Origin: Argopecten irradians
Taxonomy: Eukaryota > Mollusca > Bivalvia > Pectinida > Pectinidae
Assembly (NCBI RefSeq): GCF_041381155.1
Contig: NC_091136.1
Coordinates: 45,994,284 to 46,058,283, forward strand
DNA: 64,000 bases
Direction: 5' to 3'
Numbering within the stretch: position 1 is the stretch's first letter; each line of letters begins with the position of its first letter. Positions 1-9,673 of this stretch are shown piece by piece. The notes beneath the pieces were generated by a model. The model did not search any database, was not told the origin of the DNA, and saw nothing but the letters and a program-made list of their open reading frames with translations. A program made the position numbers and the translations under genes.

Positions 1-80
1 CACATCAATGTAGTTTGCATTTATGTAGTCTGAGTCGTTTCCGCCGGAGACGCTGTCAAGTGGAACTCTTGAATGGTCGT
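1..80 (-). CDS. RPTP exon 18 (partial): PTP domain continues past the window edge
   Basis: After acceptor TTTCATTCAG the phase-1 frame reads DHSRVPLDSVSGG and NDSDYINANYIDV. Together with exon 17 this makes IYPYDHSRV...SDYINANYIDV, the conserved PTP motif whose Asn and Tyr contribute to phosphotyrosine recognition. The exon is cut by the left edge. Confidence 0.9.
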
Positions 81-139
81 CTGAATGAAAGGTACAAAGC
101 ATATGATGTGTGTAATATTTATCTAACACCACGCGGAAT

Positions 140-239
140 CATTCTGATTTATCAGAGTTACTTCCCTTCGTTTCGCTCCGTCAGAATTGACGGAACTGGC
201 TAAGTGAAATGAAGGGAAGTAACTGATAGATCAGAATGA
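140..239. repeat. Short foldback (inverted repeat) element in an RPTP intron
   Basis: Arms of about 35 bp (TCATTCTGATTTATCAGAG on the left and its near reverse complement ending GATAGATCAGAATGA) flank a 30-bp loop. The size and hairpin shape suggest a small MITE-like remnant. No clear target duplication is visible. Confidence 0.55.
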
Positions 240-496
240 GTGGGATGTTTACCTTTAAGTTAGTATACAAACACGATAAAAAAACTCCGATGGTACTGAT
301 GGACAGCTTTATAAAATATAATTTCCCCTATAAACTGCGACTTAAATATTATAATAACAATAAAATTCTTAATCCTCGTTCAAGAATCTTGTTTGTTAAA
401 CATAAACTTTATAAATTTTTCATCGATTACGAAACAGAGTTATACAACGTATGCAAATCACTCTCGATGGCCCTGCTGTAAGCGCGTGAGGGATCT

Positions 497-629
497 TAGT
501 GTGGTAGGAAACCGGAGTGCCACGTGGTCGGGCAGGTGAACCCTAACCTTTTCACGTCCGTGCCGTGGATCGAACCCCAGCCGGCTAGGTGAAAGGCGAG
601 TGGCTTAACCACTACACCAACCTATCACC
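497..629 (-). mobile_element. tRNA-derived SINE, family 1
   Basis: On the minus strand the head reads GTTGGTGTAGTGGTTAAGCC (A box), followed by GGGTTCGATCC (B box), as in a tRNA promoter. The body ends in a segment matching the core of the other SINE family in this window (CCGGTTTCCTACCAC). It is not a tRNA gene, because the acceptor stem does not close. Confidence 0.7.
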
Positions 630-774
630 CAGTGATTTGTTTGTTACCATAATGTAAATCACAAACAATAACGTTACATAATTATGTAGTCTGATAGAAT
701 TATCTATTCGATATTGTTGTTGAACCATATAACGGACAGTAAACTCATATTGAGTAAAACATAAATGTATAATC

Positions 775-2147
775 AGGATACTTACAGGGACAAAAATGTA
801 GTAAGGTTGATAATGAAATATTGATAATTATTAAACAATATATGTACAAAACAAGATGTCTTTATAAATCATTGAGTATAAATGCCTTAATTAATAATAT
901 TAAGGATAATTATAATGTTCAAAAGTATAATATATCTTATCAGAGTGAAAATAGGATAAAAATGTTTGAGATGGAATGGAGAAAATGGACACCTTTACTG
1001 GATCTTAAATAATTTTTTTGATTGATTGGTGCTCCTCATAAAGATTACATATTATGTATATAGTAAACAGTTTGTTTGTCTAGCGATATGTATACTGGCC
1101 GCCCTACGGTGTGTCAAATTCATATGTCTTTATATTATGTTATAATGACAACCCTGATTTTTTGCAATAATCTATAATAATATGCTGTTCCTTCATTAAA
1201 CCAAATTATAATACACAGTGCATCCAACAACAACCCCCCCCCCCTCCCCAACCCCCCCCCCCCCTCCCTCTACTTCTTTTAACCACCCTCCCCTTCATTT
1301 TTCTTTTATTCCATCTTCTCTTTTCTTTCTATTTCTTTCTCCTACCCACAATGACTTTATTCATGTCCTGATTTTTGTTTTATTTTTATTTTGTTTATTT
1401 ATTCATTTATTTATTTTTTACTTATTTATTTACTTTTGTGCCTGACTTTTTTTTCTTTTTTTTATTTTTTTTTCTGGTGGGTGTTTTTTTTCATCAATGT
1501 TATACACATACTATGTCCAATAATGCAATGATTTATATATCCCAAAAAGTATAAAAATATCAAAAATCTACATCACTTATTTTCAATATACTAAAATAAT
1601 TATGCTTTGTATATTATATATTCTAAGTGGTCTATAACTATTTGTGTGTGAAGTTTAAACTTTGTAGGCATTTATTGGACATATTATGTTTTATTGTAAT
1701 CATGTTTCTAATGGTATATGTCTGTGTGTGAATGTGAGTGTGTGTGTGTATGTGAGATAGTTACATATTGGTGTAATTTCTATGTGAAATCCTATGTATG
1801 AAATATGTGTGTGAGTTTACGTTTTTTGGTGCATGTAATTGTGTAGATGTGGTCATCTGTTGATGTGTAGTATAGATATATACATTTTTATATATATTTC
1901 TATATAAGTCTAAGATGTTTAACAGGTGTGCATATATTTACATGCGTGTGAGTAAGAATGTGTGAGTGTAAATGGCTGTTGGATGTGTATACAAATATAA
2001 GAATAATGACTATGATATGTGTGTGTGGTTTTGAGAGTGAGTCTCTTTAGTGAGGGTATATGTGTGTGGTGTCATATATGTTTTGTCATGATATATGTCT
2101 AATGAAAACTTGAAAAATAAAAAAAATAAAAAAGGATACTTACAGGG
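775..2147 (+). mobile_element. 5'-truncated LINE with 15-bp target duplication, inserted at an RPTP splice donor
   Basis: The 15-bp AGGATACTTACAGGG occurs at 775-789 and again at 2133-2147. Between them lies a LINE 3' end: a reading frame at 821-1012 (ending FEMEWRKWTPLLDLK) resembling the extreme C terminus of L1/Tx1-like RT proteins, a low-complexity 3' UTR with C-runs and TG-rich stretches, and an A-rich tail (about 2106-2132). The clade is uncertain because the RT domain is missing. The insertion is antisense to the RPTP gene. Confidence 0.72.
1225..1500. repeat. Low-complexity C-run, CT-rich and T-rich tract in the LINE 3' UTR
   Basis: Runs of 10-13 C are followed by CT-rich and then (TTTA)-like sequence. 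It reads as LINE 3' UTR. The open frame across it (Pro-rich, then Phe/Leu-rich) is an artefact of composition. Confidence 0.8.
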
Positions 2148-2225
2148 GTAAATGGCTTTGAATCTATTCTTTGATTTGTTCTTCTCTGCGGCCGTATGAG
2201 GATGCATTGATCCAAGTGGAAATGA
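2144..2225 (-). CDS. RPTP exon 17: start of the PTP catalytic domain
   Basis: An 82-nt exon with acceptor AACTTTTCAG and donor GTAAGTATCC. It encodes SFPLGSMHPHTAAEKNKSKN and then RFKAIYP. The NKSKNRFK.I.PYD motif marks the N-terminal part of tyrosine-specific PTP domains. A LINE has inserted immediately downstream, with the donor inside its target duplication. Confidence 0.88.
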
Positions 2226-3249
2226 CTGAAAAGTTACAACTTTTATTACCTATTAATTGAATTTTCAAACATATGATTTAGGATCATACAATTTATGTTT
2301 TTAGTAATCCGTCGGCCAAATCTTGGAATATGTTCTTTACATATACATATTCAAGCTAAATGTTTTATATCATTGCTATTGTTGCTATCATGTTCTTAGC
2401 AACAGAAGCTTCCTGAGGTTATTAGAAAAAAAATATCTTACATTTTTGTTATTCAAGAAAGATGAAATAGTTTAATTGATGAATGATATTTCACATACAG
2501 CATGTTGACCTCAAATTACTGCAGGTACAAGGTCTTAATATTAGGTGACATCTGCGGTTTACAAAAATACATATGTTAAAGTCGTTGTAAACTATATGTA
2601 CATTATACATGAACTCATAACAAAGAACAAACGATACGTCAATAAATAAGTAAACAGTTAATTCATGAATTAAAAATTGCATCTAGGATCACATTATCGT
2701 CAGTATTATTACATCCTATTTTGTCAATTGGAAATAGAATACTTCTGATCATTAGAAAATATTCAACAATTTTTGATAATGCAATCTAGCTTATACCAAG
2801 AATTTCCATTGGGTTAACAATTTACTTTATCATCCCATCAAGGGACAAATGTTGTTGCTATTTGTAACCTCTCTTATGATAGGCTGATACAACGACGGAA
2901 TGATTTCATGAGTCACGCAATAAATTGTGAAGAGATAACCTTTGAATTATTAGACTGAATTATAAGTATCTACTCGAATATATTATGTATGTATGGAGCT
3001 TTAACTCAAAGCATGAGTTTATATTCATCACAAACGCTCTGGGTACATTTACTTTGGCGTGTTATTTCTCCAAACCATACACAATGATAACCAAGTTAAT
3101 CTTTAAATAATTCCCTTTACATCACGCCCTGCATTGTATTTTGGAGAGGAACATACAACACATTGTATATAGAATATTTAAAAAAACGGATATGTCTTTT
3201 CAGTATATCTAAGAAAAAATTACCTATTACTTTTTAAATGAAGGTTTAC
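2226..3249. other. RPTP intron, no recognised feature
   Basis: This stretch is AT-rich with stops in all frames. No exon, hairpin element or tandem repeat was seen. Confidence 0.6.
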
Positions 3250-3451
3250 CTCAAACTCGGCGGTGAACTTCTGTTCATCGTCTCGTGCTTTCTCGGCAAT
3301 GGCTGTCTTCAGCGTATTGATAAGGAACCCAACCGGCCCTTCATTGCAATATACATTGTCGAGGCCTTCCCGTTCTTCGGGCATATATCCATTCTGAAGG
3401 TTGATATATACTTGTCCTCCATCTACAACGGAGAGATAGTCTTTTAAGTAA
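3250..3451 (-). CDS. RPTP exon 16: membrane-proximal cytoplasmic segment leading into the PTP domain
   Basis: The reading frame gives DYLSVVDGGQVYINLQNGYM, a stretch with EGLDNVYCNEGPVGFLINTL, and ends FTAEFE before donor GTAAAC. An 'F..EF' ending directly before the first PTP exon is characteristic of RPTPs, where the helical lead-in ends in EF(E/K)-x-(I/L)P. The acceptor CTCTGAAAAG is weak, so the 5' boundary could shift. Confidence 0.72.
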
Positions 3452-3658
3452 CTTTTCAGAGAAAATTAGGTAACCGAGTTCGTGCGATCGAGTTCTTGCA
3501 ACATGAGATTAAAACGTTCTATTCTTTAAATAGCCAATGTCACCCGCGATACTGACCATTGCCTTCCTAAAGATGTACGGACCTTTATAATCAAGTATCC
3601 AGTATCGTATTATCTCGATACCCCATGTGTTACTATACCTGTTAATCGTTATATCCAC

Positions 3659-3851
3659 CTCCGTACTATGTCATAGCAAAAATGAAGAGGCGGTGGGCAA
3701 AAATAGATGAAAGATGTATTTTTGTGCTCTCCCAAACGAATCGAATTGCGGTACACTGTTGTTGTCTTATGAAGTTGACGCTGAGCGTTGCTCCCTTCAT
3801 AATCTTCATTGGTAAACATTGTAGGCTTGTGATTGGTCATTTTTTGTACTC
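3659..3851 (-). CDS. RPTP exon 15: cytoplasmic linker, boundaries uncertain
   Basis: After acceptor ACATTTCAG the frame reads GVQKMTNHKPTMFTNEDYEG, then SNAQRQLHK. The acidic NEDYEG stretch is plausible for a cytoplasmic tail. The 3' boundary is a guess: the donor at 3658 (CGGAG|GTGGAT) was chosen because it gives the phase needed by exon 16. This sequence and some flanking intron have diverged relatives at 36.6, 37.3, 57.2 and 63.8 kb. Confidence 0.45.
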
Positions 3852-4021
3852 CTGAAATGTCTTTAGATTTACAATAACATAACCCTGGGGTGGATATTAC
3901 GACATTGATAGTAGTCCCTGGCATATCGAGGATTGTATAGTTAGCGGCATTTGTAATCGCAGATGTATACGAGTAAGCTGATAATACATCATTAGAACAC
4001 TTTCCTGTAATTTACATTTAC

Positions 4022-4101
4022 CTGTATGTCTGTTTGTAAGATTTGAAGATTTTGACTGTCCGTATACTGCAGAGGGTACTGATGAATTTCCGGAAGATTT
4101 T
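4022..4101 (-). CDS. RPTP exon 14: cytoplasmic juxtamembrane linker
   Basis: An 80-nt exon with acceptor TTTTTTAACAG and donor GTAAAT. It completes the arginine codon split after the transmembrane exon and encodes a Ser-rich linker (KSSGNSSVPSAVYGQSKSS, then NLTNRHT). Entry phase 2 and exit phase 1 match the neighbours. Confidence 0.72.
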
Positions 4102-4570
4102 CTGTTAAAAAACACGTTATTAGAATTAATCAATAAAATCTGCTTTATTCAAAATCTAGTATCATAAGCTAAGCACTATCTGCCTCAGGTTATAGAATAG
4201 CTGATATGCTATGATTTAGGATGCATACTATAAATAGCATTTGATGCATGAATTGTTCTCTGTGTATTGATCTATTTTGTCAATAGTTGTCAAACACATC
4301 ACTCAAAACACTCAACAAATATAATATATCAATATCAATATATAACGATCAAATTGATATTGAATATAATGCCTACATGACTTTCGCATATCTCTGGACG
4401 TGGTAATTGCAAATCTACAATTAATACTATATGATGATCGTTCCCAATCCAAAAGTTTGTATATGTGCGTATACCGCTTATTTAACCATTATAATACAAG
4501 ACGTATATAAACAGTATTGGTGTAAAGCGCTGTAGACAATGTTGTATACACATAAGTGGCAGTTACTTAC

Positions 4571-4691
4571 CGTTTGATAACACAAACGATTACAATAACC
4601 AGCAGACTTAAGACGACCACGCCCCCTACAGCTCCTCCAGCGTATATACCTATATTACTGTCTTCGTTCTGCGACTGCGACTGTTTTTTCA
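4571..4691 (-). CDS. RPTP exon 13: transmembrane segment
   Basis: A 121-nt exon with acceptor ATTTGTAG and donor GTAAGT. A polar stretch (KKQSQSQNEDSN) leads into a glycine-rich helix of about 25 hydrophobic residues (IGIYAGGAVGGVVVLSLLVI, then VIVCVI), followed by KR. This is a classic single-pass stop-transfer. The exon ends in phase 2. Confidence 0.85.
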
Positions 4692-4879
4692 CTACAAATA
4701 AAATTATCTTCCTGTGGACTTTTTGAAATTGATCAATATTAAAACTATACTAACGTGTCTATTAAATTAATTCTAATGTTATCTATAACAAAGACATTAT
4801 TCTTACTTTTCGGTTTGTTATATGCAGTACCGAAAGGTATCAGGTGTATAACTGAAATTCGCCGTTCGACGCTAAGCTA

Positions 4880-5440
4880 TATCTACCAGGATGTGTTACT
4901 GATTTACCGTTAGACAAAGTATAAACAATACCTATGACGTCACACCGTTGCGTCCATCCTGTGAGACAAAGTCTATCACTGCCCTGATTTCTATAAACAA
5001 TACCTATGACGTCACACCGTTGGCAAGGTCCATCCTGTGAGACAAAGTCTATCACTGCCCTGTTTTCTATAAACAATACCTATGACGTCACACGTGCAAG
5101 TCCATCTGTGGACAAAGTCACTGCCCTGTTTCTTAAACATACTATGACGTCCACCGTTGTAGTCCATCGTTGACAAGTCTATCACTGCCCTGATTCTATA
5201 AACAATACCTATGACGTCACTGGCAAGTCCATCTGTTAGACAAAGTCTATCACTGCCTGATTTTAAACACTATGCGCCACGTGGCAATCCTCGTAGAAAG
5301 TTACAGCCCATTCTATAAATTCTATGACGTCACACCGTTGCAGTCCATCGTTGACCAAAGACTGGCCTGATTTCTATATACAATATCTCTGACGTCACAC
5401 CGTTGACCGGACTACTGGCCTGATTTCTATATGCAATACC
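4880..5440 (-). repeat. Irregular ~76-bp tandem array made of the end of EGF exon 12 plus its splice donor
   Basis: About seven copies, best preserved at 4890-5090, read on the minus strand as exon tail (CTCACAGGATGGAC...GGTGTGACGTCATAG), then GTATTGTTTATAGAAATCAG (donor and first intron bases), then the next exon tail. Copies translate as LTGW-QRCDV, matching the real exon end LTGWTGQRCDV. Middle copies (5090-5330) carry many small deletions. They may be decayed, or the consensus may be poor there. Confidence 0.8.
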
Positions 5441-5577
5441 TTTGACATCACACCGTTGACCAGTCCATCCCGTTAGACAAGGTGTATCACAGTCGCCTGT
5501 GTCCAGAGAACAGCGCATGTCCTCACAATTACCGCACGTCTTAGAACAGGAACTGCCAAAAGCGCCATCTATACAGC
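5440..5577 (-). CDS. RPTP exon 12: last EGF-like segment before the membrane
   Basis: A 138-nt phase-1 exon with acceptor TTTTTTAG and donor GTATTG. It encodes GCIDGAFGSSCSKTC, MRCSLDTGDCDTPC and the terminal LTGWTGQRCDVKG, which resembles the end of laminin-type EGF repeats. The last part of this exon and its donor are repeated tandemly in the following 0.55 kb. Confidence 0.83.
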
Positions 5578-6676
5578 CTAAAAAACAGAACATAGGACCA
5601 TTAGGAAATGTTGTAATATTATTGTATACATTTTAGTTGATATTCTGACAATAAAATAGAGGGATAAAAATATGTATACGTATAGCTATATTTGATATAC
5701 ATTGTTACAGTGACGCGCCAACTTTTCTCTTAACTTAATCATGTGTACTAGGAACGCATTTGTTTTGTGTAAGATGTATAGCAGGGGTTATCTCCCATTT
5801 CTGTCAAATTCGCATGGAGCTATTCTTATCGTTGTAGCAGACGTCAAGAATCATGAATGATGGTTCGCCAAAAATTGAGATAGCGGGAAACGAACAAAAA
5901 GTAAAAGAAAATAGAAAAGATATAGTGATTGCTCAAATTATTGGATTTACTCGTTCTGCCATCAGCAGGTTTTTAATGAATTTTAAAGAAAGATGGATAA
6001 TAAGCGCCTTGTAAAGAATACTACTCGTAGGTAAATATTGACCGATTCATTTACACAATTTAATCTATTCACTCCTGTTAATGTTTCAAAACGCAGAAAA
6101 GATAACATTTTGAGAGTTATTTTAGGCGGTCCGTATGTAATATATTGACGCTGTCGGCAGTTAACATGAGTGGTGGCGTGGATATGATAATTAGGGCAAT
6201 TTCTGAAAATTGGCACACCGTAATATTGTCTGAGAAGACACAAGGAATTTTAGGTAGTGAACATAAAGTGTATCTGTGGAGCCGAGGAGAAATGGCGTTC
6301 CGAGTGTTTTGAGATGAGGAGTGGTACAGGCTCACTGTGTCGTTCTGGAGTAGGCATGCTGAGGCCAATAAAAGACATTTGATCACAGACACGTATATAT
6401 AACTATTGCAACGACATTTATGTCCTGTTGTCTTGAAACATTTTCCTGGTAAACCTCCTTGACTATTCCAAAATGATAATTAACTGTCCTGCACACAAGT
6501 CGGGCAAAGCAATATAGAATAGAACTTTAAAAGTCAACAACAATTTAATATGAAAATCAATTTCAAACACTTTATTGAATACAAAAAGATATTTTTATGA
6601 TCGTTGTCAATACTGAAATACATCATCAAACTGAACTGCAAAAGCAGTTTTACATTGCTTCACGTATTGTGGTTAC
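5578..6676. other. RPTP intron, no recognised feature
   Basis: No exon-like or repeat structure was recognised. The overlapping short minus-strand frames near 6.0-6.4 kb have no domain signature. Confidence 0.5.
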
Positions 6677-6769
6677 CTAAGCACCTTTTTCCATCCTGAG
6701 TACAACTAGTGCAGTTCTCCGAACACTCTAGTTCACATCTATCCCCATATGTACCGTCAACACAACCGT
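6677..6769 (-). CDS. RPTP exon 11: EGF-like repeat
   Basis: A 93-nt phase-1 exon with acceptor TCTACAG and donor GTAACC. The peptide is GCVDGTYGDRCELEC, SENCTSCTQDGKRCLG. Confidence 0.83.
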
Positions 6770-7148
6770 CTGTAGATAAGTCAATTCAAGTGTAAATACA
6801 AGCATATAATGAGTAATTCAAGTAACCTAAGTAACCTAAATACATCTGAACACACTATGAATAAAGGTCACTAGTTATTTCCTGACCTCTCATGTAACCT
6901 GATAATGTTATTAATTTCATTGCACATTGACAGTCTGTTTATATAAATCAATACTTTTGATGTATTTCATGATTAAAAGCATTAGTACAATACAAGTACA
7001 TAGAGATACACAAATGCTGATGTTGTACTAGTTTAACACGAAAGTAACATAAACGATATTGATCAATTGTAGTTTATTGTTATACTAATGTAATCAAGGA
7101 TAGATAAGTATTCGGTAAGGTGGACGTTATGATTGGTAGAACACTGAC

Positions 7149-7247
7149 CTTTACACTCTCCACTATCTCTATCACATACATCAGTTCCACAGGTGTCCGG
7201 ACACTTTAGTTCACATCTATCTCCATGTGTACCGTCAACACATCCTT
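7149..7247 (-). CDS. RPTP exon 10: EGF-like repeat
   Basis: A 99-nt phase-1 exon with acceptor ATCAACAG and donor GTCAGT. The peptide is GCVDGTHGDRCELKC, PDTCGTDVCDRDSGECKG. It is close to exon 11 (both have CVDGT.GDRCEL), which points to a recent internal duplication. Confidence 0.85.
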
Positions 7248-7705
7248 CTGTTGATTTCAATTCCAATAAATATATACATGTGCCTTTATATATATGAGGC
7301 AAATTGAAGCCAATGCTAATATTCTTTAAAACGTTGAGACTACTAATATTAGTTTGAAATAATTTAAGTATCACAGTTTCATATCGCAAACCTGAATAAG
7401 ATATAAATACGCATTCACGGCGACGTGCAAGCTAACAAGTCATTAAAAAGCGAAGGTCTCGCGGACAACGAGACTATGGCAAATTCTCAATTAAGCTGAT
7501 TCCTTCTCTAATACTGGCGACTATATAACATGTTATGTCCATGGTTACTTTTGTGGATCATATCTTTCAAAGCAGTTTGTTGGTAGACATATTGGTAGTG
7601 GGCATATGGACAACTCTAATAATAATTTTGTTGTTTTTATGTTGAATATCAACCTCGAAAACGACGAAAATATATATACAAGGAATATTTCATTTTATAC
7701 AGTAC

Positions 7706-7795
7706 CTGAACAGTGTCCACTGAAGTTACACAGTCCTTTTAAACACGTTACGGAACAGTTGGTGCACATGGAACCATATTTGCCATCACTGCACT
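7706..7795 (-). CDS. RPTP exon 9: EGF-like repeat
   Basis: A 90-nt phase-1 exon with acceptor TTTGTAG and donor GTACTG. The peptide is ECSDGKYGSMCTNC, SVTCLKGLCNFSGHCSG. It is slightly shorter than its neighbours. Confidence 0.8.
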
Positions 7796-9673
7796 CTACA
7801 AAGAGATGATAACATATCAATAAACCTACAAAAGCTGCTCTGTATTGTAATATAGAACGCAGAAGTAATGGCTAATAAAACGATAAATGATATTCTTATA
7901 ATTGATACTTCAGATAATAATTAAGATGTATGCACCTGTATATTTAATTTACAAAGCAATCTGCATGATCATGTCGTGGTTTTAGACTAACAAGTTTTTT
8001 TTTTAACTGATAATGTGATATTTTATTTCCTTTCCTTGTTGATTAAATACATAAACAAAATCTGTAGAGAAGTTTTACAACGTAGATTGAACGACATAGT
8101 TTGTCATTAACACAAGAGTAATGTTATTTAGACAATAAACTTAAACAATTTATTATTCACAAGAAAAGCCATGTAGCCATGCTGACCCAATCGAGTGTAC
8201 TCTCACTCGCTGAAACTATAATACTATCACGTGCCCGAGATCAGACTCCACGTCCTGCTATACAGTAAACTTAATCACTTCCGGTGTCATTCCCGGTATA
8301 GTTAGCACGGTTTGTTATCTGTGTCTGGATCCATGTAATGTCCCATATATCTGATCACACATGTGACAAAGCCTACCCATTATGTCGGCGATCTCTATCT
8401 GTAGTGCTCAACTCGCTTACTTGCGCGTGCTAATAGTGAATATTCCGTTCCCGCTTTCATACAAATAACGTGATAACGAGCGCAAATATACAATAAAGCA
8501 AACAGGCCAATACTATATGACCGAGATAAATGTAGTTCAATTCAATTTGAATCATCCTTGCTAAGTACTTTTACACAAAGTCATGGGGAAATGAAACATT
8601 GTCATCACAAATAATAAATGAATTACAAAATAAAGAGAAAATTGAAGTTAACGTACGATATCTAATGTATCTTAATTGATATTTGTTGCGTTCGTATAAC
8701 TTTCAATTAAGCATTGATGTCACGATTTTTTCATTTTATCGGAGTATGAAAGAAATTTTATTTACAAACATTTGTGGGGCTCCACTGCACGGATTCACAC
8801 AGTTTACAGATAAAATTTATTTTATAACCCGATGCAATGAAAACAAAGTAAGACTAAGACAACTCTGTATGGACATACACTGGAATCACATGACTGAATC
8901 ACATGACCTTTCTGTCACCGTCACGTGATCGGACTCATCAACAAAAATGGCAATAAACTTTGAATACTCGTCGAGGTCTGAAATCGCGAAATTATGTATT
9001 CGCGAATGTGTCTTTAGAGGTGAGTCCCCGAAATTACAGTAGTGAAACCAATGCTTATAATTATTTCATCTATTTACATAGACTTCAAATGTATGTAATG
9101 AACTTGATCAAATCAAATACGTTTAACCATACAATTTTATTGATTTCCCAAAGGATTATTTGTCCAAATCAATACGCAACATTGATATTTCTATTGTGAC
9201 GTCACGATAACATCTGTCAATCAGAAAATTGGATTTAGTATGAAAACAAAGAAAAACTAATTATCTCCTGGTGAGAAAATGGAGCCATGTAAGCAGCTCC
9301 TGTTGATCAAACTTATATCCATGGAAAAACAAGTGAAGCATGACCCCTTTCAGAATCGTCCGCAACCTTCTAATACATTGTACATATCTATCAAACGTGA
9401 AAACAAAAAAATGTCATATAAAGAAATGAATAACTTAAATATTATTATCAACCCCAGAAAACTAAACAATGAGCACTGTCTAACGGTGTGGCAAGACATA
9501 TTTTAAAACAGTATGTCTGTCTATTTAAGGATGTATTCTGCTGAGGGGTCAAAAATATCTTGTAAATACATTCTTTTCTTATGACTTCTTTTGAAAGAGG
9601 GGTTATTGACAAACAAACAAATGCAATAAAATATATATGTTGGTGTGCTTGTTTTTTCTCTCAAATAAAAAAT
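7796..9673. other. RPTP intron 5' of exon 9, no recognised feature
   Basis: AT-rich intron sequence. No EGF-like cysteine pattern was found on the minus strand, so the second half of the broken exon 8 is not here. Confidence 0.55.

Noticed and set aside
236-481. 81-codon plus-strand frame
   Set aside because: Lies in an RPTP intron beside a foldback and a SINE. Loosely LINE-like composition but no motif that I can defend.
1218-1445. Proline-rich then phenylalanine-rich frame
   Set aside because: Translation of C-runs and T-rich low-complexity sequence in a LINE 3' UTR.
5090-5330. Possible functional exon copies in the middle of the 76-bp array
   Set aside because: Frequent single-base losses break every copy. 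These could equally be consensus errors, as in the irregular half of the 20-bp array at 9.7-11.0 kb, so no function is inferred.
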